Assembly: GCA_005798965.1 (NCBI GenBank) | Contig: SYIB01000158.1 | Location: forward strand, 1-8,392 | Source: Planctomycetia bacterium | GTDB lineage: Bacteria; Planctomycetota; Phycisphaerae; Phycisphaerales; SM1A02 | Length of the DNA stretch: 8,392 nucleotides | Reading direction: 5' to 3' | Part shown: positions 1-5,370 of the stretch, in pieces | How positions within the stretch are numbered: the first letter of the stretch is position 1 | Layout: the number at the start of each line of letters is the position of its first letter | The notes under the pieces: generated by a model | The model's input: only the letters and a program-made list of their open reading frames with translations | Told to the model about the DNA's origin: nothing | Database searches by the model: none | Translations under genes and position numbers: made by a program

Positions 1-265
1 CCCAACGATTGTCTTCGCCGCGGTGCAGGCCCTCGAAGGCAACGTGCTCACGCAGATCATCGCAGGGCGGGCCACGAACCTCGATCCGGTCACGGTGTTC
101 GTCGCCATCCTCGCGGGCGGCAGCGTGGCAGGGGTTTACGGCATGCTGCTGGCGATCCCGCTGGCTGCGTGCGCCAAGATCCTGATCCGAGAGGTGGCCT
201 TGAAGCGCATCCGCGCGTGGGCAGCGGGCAACGCAAGCGATCCGCTGCCGCTGCATGATCGCTGA
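1..265 (+). CDS. AI-2E/PerM-family transporter, C-terminal part (5' end outside window)
   Basis: The reading frame is open from the left edge (codons in phase with base 2) to a TGA at 263-265, so only the last 87 residues are seen. The visible part reads through ALEGNVLTQ, then DPVTVFVAILAGG and GVYGMLLAIPLAA, and ends in a basic, polar tail. The E-G-N motif, a hydrophobic helix, then a G-[ML]-L-A-[IV]-P motif are the usual C-terminal signature of the AI-2E family transporter (PerM/YdiK) superfamily of polytopic inner-membrane proteins. Members include autoinducer-2 exporters and Na+/H+ antiporters, so the substrate cannot be read from this fragment. A GTG at 23 is an internal codon and not the start, because the frame and the homology continue upstream of it. 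The gene is convergent with ffh, and the two stops are about 60 nt apart. The family call is fairly secure; the function is open. Confidence 0.8.
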   Translation, partial: PTIVFAAVQALEGNVLTQIIAGRATNLDPVTVFVAILAGGSVAGVYGMLLAIPLAACAKILIREVALKRIRAWAAGNASDPLPLHDR

Positions 266-275
266 CAGGTACGGA

Positions 276-317
276 GCCTGCGTGCGCGGCACATCGCCAC
301 GGTCGCACGCCTGAGGC
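276..317. terminator. Candidate bidirectional hairpin between convergent stops
   Basis: In the 59-nt spacer between the transporter stop and the ffh stop, GCGTGCG (280-286) pairs perfectly with CGCACGC (304-310). GCCT (276-279) can pair with AGGC (314-317) across a 3-nt bulge. The 17-nt loop may itself fold (GGC with GCC). Neither strand has a T-run after the stem, so it does not fit the classical intrinsic-terminator pattern. Its position between two convergent genes is the main argument for a terminator role. Confidence 0.35.
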
Positions 318-324
318 AGTTCCG

Positions 325-1803
325 TCAGCGCTTCTTCGCCTTGCGGAACCGATCCTTCGGGCTCACGGTCTTCGTCGAGCCACGGGCCATCGGGTTGAAA
401 CCGGGCATGCCGCCCATGCCGGGCTGCATGGATCCCATCTGCTTCATCGCCTGCATGCGCCCCAAGGCGCCCATGCCGGCCATCTGCTTCATCATGTTCT
501 GCATGCCCTCGAACTGCTTGGCGAGCCGCGAGATGTCTTCGGGCTTTGAGCCGCTGCCCTTGGCGATGCGGCGAGTTCGGCTCGGACTGAGTATCGCGAG
601 ATCGTTGCGCTCGCGGCGGGTCATGCTGTTGACCATGCCCTCGAGGCGGTTGAGCTGCGTGTCATCGATATCGATGCCCTTGAGCGCACTGCCCACACCC
701 GGGAGAAGGCCGAGGATCTGCTTCAGCGGCCCCATGCGCCGGATGGTCTTGAGTTGCGAGAGGAAGTCATCGAGCGAGAACTCGCCCTTGGCCATGCGGT
801 CGCTCAGGCGCTGCGCTTCCTCCTCGCTCACTTCCTGCTGGGCTCTTTCCACGAGTGAGACCACATCGCCCATGCCGAGGATGCGGCCTGCAATGCGTTC
901 CGGATTGAACTCATCGAGCGCATCGAGCTTCTCGCCCGTGCCGATGAACTTGATCGGGGCGCCGGTGACCTTGCGCGCCGTGAGCGCCGCACCGCCACGC
1001 GTATCGGAGTCGAACTTGGTCAGGATCAGGCCATCAACCGCAAGGCGGCCATGGAATGCCTTGGCGCTGGCGAGCGCATCCTGGCCGGTCATGGCATCGA
1101 TCACGAGGAGCTTCTCGTGTGCACCCACGGCACGGTCCACCGATTCGAGCTCGCGCATCAGCTCATCGTTCACGTGCAGACGACCGGCCGTGTCGATGAT
1201 GAGGACATCGAAGCCGCCATCCCGCGCAGCCTTGAGTGCGCGCTGCGCGACCTGAACGGCCACGCCCACGGCCTTGCCATACTCCGCGCACCGATCGGGC
1301 TCGCCGTAGTACGCGCATCGGGCCCCGCCGGCGGCGGCCTGCACGCCCTCGGACACCACGCGGAGCTGCTCGACGGCGGCGGGACGCTGAAGGTCGCACG
1401 CTGCGAGCATGACGTTCTTGCCCCGGCGCTTGAGCCATGCCGCAAGCTTGCCGCAGGTCGTGGTCTTTCCGGAGCCCTGCAGGCCGCACATCAGGATCAC
1501 GGTCGGCCCTGGCTCGACCAGCGGGATGCCCGATTCGGCGGGCCCCATGAGCGAGACCAGGCGCTTGTGCACGATGCCGACCATCTGCTGCGCGGGTTGC
1601 AGGCTCTTGGTGACCTCGGCGCCGAGCGCATCCTGCACCACCTCGGCGCAGAATTCGTCGACGAGCGACTGCTGCACATCGGCCTCAAGCAGGGCGGTGC
1701 GAACCTCGCCCATCACCTCGCGCACGTTGGTCTCGCTGATGCGGCCACGGCCTGAAAGGTTGCGCAGGGCTGACCCGAGGCGATCGGTGAGGCTTTCAAA
1801 CAT
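325..1803 (-). CDS. ffh: Signal recognition particle GTPase Ffh (SRP54)
   Basis: This is a 492-residue cytoplasmic GTPase that binds 4.5S RNA, recognises signal sequences of nascent membrane and secreted proteins, and delivers ribosomes to FtsY at the membrane. The order is N domain (about 1-90), G domain (about 95-300) and methionine-rich M domain (about 320-450) with a basic C-terminus. The G domain shows a P-loop GLQGSGKT (107-114), DLQRPAA (137-143), DTAGR (204-208), TKFD (262-265) and GTGEK (288-292). The M domain keeps the RNA-binding SRTRRIAKGSG (408-418), followed by a Met/Gly-rich tail. The length is slightly above the usual 440-460. The start ATG is the only possible one: the nine in-frame codons before it contain no start codon and are preceded by the polX TGA. 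No Shine-Dalgarno sequence is visible in the 27-nt gap. It lies directly downstream of polX, probably in the same transcript. The rpsP-rimM-trmD genes that often follow ffh are not here. Confidence 0.98.
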   Translation of the reverse strand: MFESLTDRLGSALRNLSGRGRISETNVREVMGEVRTALLEADVQQSLVDEFCAEVVQDALGAEVTKSLQPAQQMVGIVHKRLVSLMGPAESGIPLVEPGPTVILMCGLQGSGKTTTCGKLAAWLKRRGKNVMLAACDLQRPAAVEQLRVVSEGVQAAAGGARCAYYGEPDRCAEYGKAVGVAVQVAQRALKAARDGGFDVLIIDTAGRLHVNDELMRELESVDRAVGAHEKLLVIDAMTGQDALASAKAFHGRLAVDGLILTKFDSDTRGGAALTARKVTGAPIKFIGTGEKLDALDEFNPERIAGRILGMGDVVSLVERAQQEVSEEEAQRLSDRMAKGEFSLDDFLSQLKTIRRMGPLKQILGLLPGVGSALKGIDIDDTQLNRLEGMVNSMTRRERNDLAILSPSRTRRIAKGSGSKPEDISRLAKQFEGMQNMMKQMAGMGALGRMQAMKQMGSMQPGMGGMPGFNPMARGSTKTVSPKDRFRKAKKR

Positions 1804-1830
1804 GGTCGGCTGATGGTAGCCCGGCTTCGA

Positions 1831-3576
1831 TCAGCGGCCGCGACGGGCGGCGATCCACGCCTGGAGCCGCGTGGCATCCCAGGCATTGATGACCTGCCCC
1901 GGGCCAGCTCCCGCACGGCGGGCGACCTGCACACCGAACCGGAGGACGTCGAATCCATCGCGCCCGTGGACGTCACAATCGATCGCCAGCGGTACGCCCG
2001 CCTCGATCGCCATGCGCGCATGCAGATCGCGCAGGTCCAGGCGTGCGGGGTGGGCATTGATCTCGAGTGCCACGCCGGATTCGCGCGCGGCGGCGATCAC
2101 TGCGTGCATGTCGGGTTCGAGCCCGGGGCGTCCGTTGACAAGCCGCCCGGTCGGATGACCGAGGATGTGCACGAGTGGGTGACGCACGGCGCGTACCAGC
2201 CGCGCGGTGGCCACGTCGGGGGCCTGCTTCAGGCTCGCATGGGGACTGGCAACAACGAGGTCGAGCTGTGCAAGTACGTCATCGGGATAGTCGAGGCTGC
2301 CATCCACGAGGATGTCGACTTCCGAGCCGGCAAGGACGCGGATGCCACCCACGCGGGCCTCGGCCTCGCGCACGGCGTCGATCTGTCGCAGCAGCCGCTC
2401 AATGGAGAGCCCGTTGGCTTGCACGCTCGATCGCGAGTGGTCGGTGACGGCGATGGTGTGGAACCCCCGATCCTTCGCACGCTGCACGAGCTCCAGCAGC
2501 GGCATCGCGCCGTCGCTCTCGGTCGTATGCGCATGAAGCTCGGCACGGACATCGCCAACGGTGACCAGGGGAGCGTGCCCGCACACCTGCTCCAGCGGTC
2601 GCGTCTCGCGCAACTCGGGTTCGGCCCATGCAAGCCCAAGTGCCTCGTAGAGCTCGGCCTCCGTCCGCGAGGCGATCGGGGCGTGACGATCCTGCGGGGC
2701 ATCCTGGCCGTCGTCCGCGAAGAGCCCGTACTCGTTCAATCGCAGGCCACGTTGCTGCGCGCGACCGCGCATGAGCACATTGTGCTCCTTGCTGCCCGTG
2801 AAGTAGAGCAGCGCCGCGCCGAAGGCCTGCTCCGGCACGATGCGCAGGTCGACTTGCAGGCCGTCCTGCATACGGACGCTGGACTTCGTCGGTCCGGTCA
2901 CGAGCACCTTGTTCACGCCCGGCATCGCGCAGAATGCCTCCATCGCTCTGGCTGCATCCTGCGCAACGGCCACCAGGTCAGCGTCACCGATGGTCTCCTT
3001 GCCGCGCCGCAGGCTGCCCGCGAACTCGATCCGGTCCACGACGCCCGTCGCACATAGGTGCGCGATGGCCGACTCGGCGACCGCCAAGGCGTGATCGATG
3101 CGCACGCGGCCCACCGCGGTCTTCAGGAACTCGATGCCGTCGCGGAGGTTCTGGATCTTCTTGGGGCCGAATCCTGCCAGGCCTTGCAGCCGGTCCTCGC
3201 CGAGGGCCGACTCCAGCGAAGCAAGGTCGACGATCCCTCGTTCCTGCCAGAGCAGCCGGACGGACTTGGGCCCGACACCCGGCAGCGCGAGGAGGGTCGG
3301 CAGCCCGGCGGGCACCTGCGATCGCAAGTCGGCCAGATCCTTGACCGCTCCGGTCGAGACGAGCTCGACGATCTTTGCAGCGCTGCCTGAACCGATGCCA
3401 TCGATGTCGGAAAGCGCCTTGGGATCGGTCCGCGCGAGTTCGACGAGATCGACGGTCGAGGACTCGACGGCACGGGCCACCTTGCTGTGGGCAAGCACCC
3501 GGAAGGAGTTGGCCCCGGTGAGCTCAAGCAGCACGGCGAATTCCTCGAACAGTCGCACGATGTCGGCGTTGCCCAT
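1831..3576 (-). CDS. polX: DNA polymerase X family protein with C-terminal PHP domain
   Basis: This is a 581-residue bacterial/archaeal-type PolX, close to the usual length of about 570. Such enzymes fill short gaps in base-excision repair and carry 3'-5' exonuclease and AP-endonuclease activities in the metal-dependent PHP domain. Helix-hairpin-helix elements lie near residues 57-65 (DIDGIGSGS), 97-106 (ALPGVGPKSV) and 132-141 (GLAGFGPKKI). The nucleotidyltransferase motif GSLRRGKETIGDAD spans 187-200; D198, D200 and D243 (QVDLR) match the catalytic aspartates. The PHP ligands are visible: H348/H350 in ELHAH, D355, H380 in AVTDH, E419 in GSEVD, H446, H474 in GHPTGR, and D535/H537 in CDVH. 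I chose the ATG at 3576 because AAGGAGG lies four bases upstream, the family N-terminus begins there, and the 24-codon longer frame would run into the tRNA gene. ffh follows after 27 nt. Both active sites look intact. Confidence 0.95.
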   Translation of the reverse strand: MGNADIVRLFEEFAVLLELTGANSFRVLAHSKVARAVESSTVDLVELARTDPKALSDIDGIGSGSAAKIVELVSTGAVKDLADLRSQVPAGLPTLLALPGVGPKSVRLLWQERGIVDLASLESALGEDRLQGLAGFGPKKIQNLRDGIEFLKTAVGRVRIDHALAVAESAIAHLCATGVVDRIEFAGSLRRGKETIGDADLVAVAQDAARAMEAFCAMPGVNKVLVTGPTKSSVRMQDGLQVDLRIVPEQAFGAALLYFTGSKEHNVLMRGRAQQRGLRLNEYGLFADDGQDAPQDRHAPIASRTEAELYEALGLAWAEPELRETRPLEQVCGHAPLVTVGDVRAELHAHTTESDGAMPLLELVQRAKDRGFHTIAVTDHSRSSVQANGLSIERLLRQIDAVREAEARVGGIRVLAGSEVDILVDGSLDYPDDVLAQLDLVVASPHASLKQAPDVATARLVRAVRHPLVHILGHPTGRLVNGRPGLEPDMHAVIAAARESGVALEINAHPARLDLRDLHARMAIEAGVPLAIDCDVHGRDGFDVLRFGVQVARRAGAGPGQVINAWDATRLQAWIAARRGR

Positions 3577-3580
3577 GGCA

Positions 3581-3587
3581 CCTCCTT
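3581..3587 (-). promoter_or_regulatory. Strong ribosome-binding site of polX
   Basis: AAGGAGG, followed by TG, is close to a full anti-16S match and sits four bases before the ATG at 3576. It decides the polX start against the upstream in-frame ATGs at 3648 and 3645, which have no such site and lie inside the tRNA gene. Confidence 0.85.
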
Positions 3588-3593
3588 GAACGA

Positions 3594-3619
3594 CAACGCC
3601 CCCAGAGGCGGGGGCGTCG
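3594..3619 (-). terminator. GC-rich hairpin between tRNA-Arg and polX (terminator or attenuator-like)
   Basis: On the minus strand ACGCCCCC (3617-3610) pairs perfectly with GGGGGCGT (3603-3596) around the six-base loop GCCTCT. One G·U and one C-G pair extend it to 10 bp. It begins two bases after the tRNA discriminator and ends seven bases before the polX Shine-Dalgarno sequence. The bases after it (TGTCGTTC) are only moderately T-rich, so termination may be partial. It could end the tRNA transcript, attenuate read-through into polX, or mark the tRNA 3' end for processing. The structure is clear; its role is inferred. Confidence 0.5.
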
Positions 3620-3621
3620 AA

Positions 3622-3695
3622 CGCGACTGGATGGGCTCGAACCATCAACCTTCGGTTTCGTAGACCGATGCTCTATCCAATTGAGCTACAGTCGC
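3622..3695 (-). tRNA. tRNA-Arg (anticodon ACG)
   Basis: A complete cloverleaf reads on the minus strand. The acceptor is GCGACTG/CAGTCGC, seven perfect pairs. The D arm is GCTC-AATTGGATA-GAGC. The anticodon arm is TCGGT-CTACGAA-ACCGA with ACG at positions 34-36. The variable loop is the five bases AGGTT, and the T arm is GATGG-TTCGAGC-CCATC. The discriminator is G at 3622, and the next bases are TTC, so CCA is not encoded and must be added by a CCA-adding enzyme. A34 is expected to be deaminated to inosine by TadA, which lets the tRNA read CGU, CGC and CGA. It stands between the end of the nuo operon and polX with its own likely promoter. Confidence 0.97.
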
Positions 3696-3706
3696 AGCGG
3701 GGCGGA

Positions 3707-3735
3707 AGTATAGCGAGTGGACACGGCGCAGGCAG
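3707..3735 (-). promoter_or_regulatory. Likely sigma-70-type promoter of tRNA-Arg
   Basis: TATACT on the minus strand (3712-3707) matches the -10 consensus at five of six positions. It ends 11 bases before the tRNA 5' end, so transcription would begin a few bases upstream of the mature tRNA. A weak -35, CTGCCT (3735-3730, three of six matches), lies 17 bases upstream. The bases between the -10 and the tRNA (TCCGCCCCGCT) are very GC-rich, as in stable-RNA promoters under stringent control in Enterobacteria. Calling this regulation here is inference. Confidence 0.6.
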
Positions 3736-3752
3736 ACCCACATAACCACGGA

Positions 3753-3768
3753 CCGGTCGCAGGACCGG
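3753..3768 (-). terminator. Candidate hairpin after the nuo operon
   Basis: CCGGTC and GACCGG form a perfect 6-bp stem with a four-base loop (CTGC on the minus strand), starting about 10 nt after the nuoN stop. There is no T-run after it. It is the only obvious stem between nuoN and the tRNA promoter, so it may mark the end of the nuo transcript, but it is short and could be chance in GC-rich DNA. Confidence 0.3.
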
Positions 3769-3777
3769 GCTGGATCG

Positions 3778-5370
3778 TCAGCGTCGTGCGTCGCTCGCCA
3801 CGGCCTCGCCGAGATCGACGTAGCCATCCACCGTCGTGGCGCTCGCATCGACCAAACGGCTGAGGAACGCAGGCAGCACGATGAGGCCAAGCCCGGCGAC
3901 GACCGCCGCTGCCTTTGGCCACCAATGGGGCACGGCGACGACCTCCTGGCTCTTGGCATTGGTCGGATTCACGACCGCCGCTCCGACGAAGCGCAGGTAG
4001 TACACCGCACCGATGGCCGTATTCAGCAGGAGGACCGCTGCCAGGGATGCCTGCCCGCCCTCGAAGGCCACGAAGACCAGCACGATCTTCACCAGCGCAC
4101 CGAAGAGTGGCGGAACACCGAGCAGGCTGAGCGCACTCAGCGTGAGCAGGAACGCGAGCCCCGGGTGGGAAGCGCGGAGGCCGGCAAGCGATTCGAAGCT
4201 GTCGACTTCCTCGCCCTTGCGCTCGAGCGCCGCAAGGACGCCGAAGGTTGCCACGGTCATCACGCCGTAGCCGAGCATGAAGAGGTACATCGCGCCGATG
4301 CCGCCCTTGGGTCCGACGATCACGCCGACCAGCATGTAGCCGCTGTTGGCGATCGACGAGTACGCAAGCGTGCGCTTGAGACTGGTCTGCAGAATGCCCC
4401 CGATGTTGCCCAGGATCATGGTGAGCACAGCCACCATCCAGAGCACAGCCGTGATCGGCTGCGGAAGGCCTTCGTAGGCGATGCGCACGCCATCGTGATC
4501 GACCATCGCGTGCCCCGACCAGCCCACGGCCCCAAGCACCGTGATGAGCGCCGAAAAGCCTGCGATCTTGGGTGTGAACGACAGGAATGCCGTGACCGGA
4601 AGCGGGGCCCCCTCGTACACATCGGGCGCATAGAAGTGCATGGGCACCGCCGCGAGCTTGAAGCAAAGCCCGAGCACGGTGAGGATGGTGCCGAGGAGCG
4701 CCGTGGTGCTCAGGCCCGCGCCTGCAGCCTGCTCAGCGAGCGCATCGCGCATCGGAACGAGCTGCATCGTGCCTGTGGCGCCGTACAGCATCGCGAAGCC
4801 GTACAGCGTCACCGCCGTCGCCAGCGCACCGAGGAAGAAGTACTTCATCGCCGCTTCCATGCTGCGACGACCGGTGCGCGCGACCGCCACCATGATGTAG
4901 GTCGGCAGGCTGACCAGCTCGAGGCCAAGGAACAGCCAGATCAAGTCCGGCGCACTCATGACGAGCATGGCGCCCGTCAGGCTCAGCAGGAGGAACGCGT
5001 AGTACTCACCGCGGACGACCCGCAGGGCATCGAACGACGCCCTGCCGCGCGAGACCGCTTCTTCGTATCGACGGTCGATCGAACCGGCGGAGACCGCCAC
5101 CAAACCAATGCCGATGAGCGCGATGAGCGCCTTGCCGTACTTGCCCATCATGGGGAAGAGCAGGCGCGCACCCTGGATGCGTTCGGGCGTCCAGACGGCG
5201 TCGAGCGCGAAGATCGATCCGACCAGCGCCGCGACGCAGACCCACGGCACCAGCGATCGGACCCCGGTCGAACGCGACAGCCCCAGCACGGCCACCAGCA
5301 TCGAGGCCACGAACAGCACGATCTCCGGTGCGAGCATCGCCACCGTCTGGCTCATGTCAACCACGGTCAT
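3778..5370 (-). CDS. nuoN: NADH-quinone oxidoreductase subunit N (complex I, antiporter-like)
   Basis: This is a polytopic inner-membrane subunit of the complex I proton-pumping arm, 530 residues from the outermost ATG (E. coli NuoN is 485). Family motifs are GLELVSLPTYIM (149-160), FKLAAVPMHFYAPDVYEGAP (237-256), LSFTPKIAG (263-271), KRTLAYSSIANSGY (332-345) and GVPPLFGALVK (418-428). The charged residues of the proton path are kept: E151, K238, K268 and K428 correspond to E. coli E133, K217, K247 and K395. It is the last gene of nuoL-nuoM-nuoN and overlaps the nuoM 3' end. Start choice is uncertain. AAGGAGG abuts the ATG at 5370 with no spacer. A GTG two codons in (5364) would have an ideal 6-nt spacer. 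A further ATG (5355) begins one base after the nuoM stop. The identity is secure; only the first few residues are in doubt. Confidence 0.97.
   Translation of the reverse strand: MTVVDMSQTVAMLAPEIVLFVASMLVAVLGLSRSTGVRSLVPWVCVAALVGSIFALDAVWTPERIQGARLLFPMMGKYGKALIALIGIGLVAVSAGSIDRRYEEAVSRGRASFDALRVVRGEYYAFLLLSLTGAMLVMSAPDLIWLFLGLELVSLPTYIMVAVARTGRRSMEAAMKYFFLGALATAVTLYGFAMLYGATGTMQLVPMRDALAEQAAGAGLSTTALLGTILTVLGLCFKLAAVPMHFYAPDVYEGAPLPVTAFLSFTPKIAGFSALITVLGAVGWSGHAMVDHDGVRIAYEGLPQPITAVLWMVAVLTMILGNIGGILQTSLKRTLAYSSIANSGYMLVGVIVGPKGGIGAMYLFMLGYGVMTVATFGVLAALERKGEEVDSFESLAGLRASHPGLAFLLTLSALSLLGVPPLFGALVKIVLVFVAFEGGQASLAAVLLLNTAIGAVYYLRFVGAAVVNPTNAKSQEVVAVPHWWPKAAAVVAGLGLIVLPAFLSRLVDASATTVDGYVDLGEAVASDARR

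Noticed and set aside
1804..1830. Small hairpin (GGCT/AGCC) just before the ffh start
   Set aside because: Only four base pairs with a six-base loop; not distinguishable from chance in GC-rich DNA.
1813..3057. 414-residue open frame on the plus strand opposite polX
   Set aside because: Antisense to an intact PolX/PHP protein with all motifs present; no domain signal of its own and no plausible ribosome site.
3577..3648. 24-codon N-terminal extension of polX starting at 3648
   Set aside because: It would overlap the tRNA-Arg gene and the hairpin, and a near-perfect ribosome site precedes the internal ATG at 3576, where family homology begins.
3622..3695. tRNA gene as an integration (att) site for a mobile element
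   Set aside because: No integrase, no direct repeat of the tRNA 3' end nearby, and both sides are ordinary core genes.
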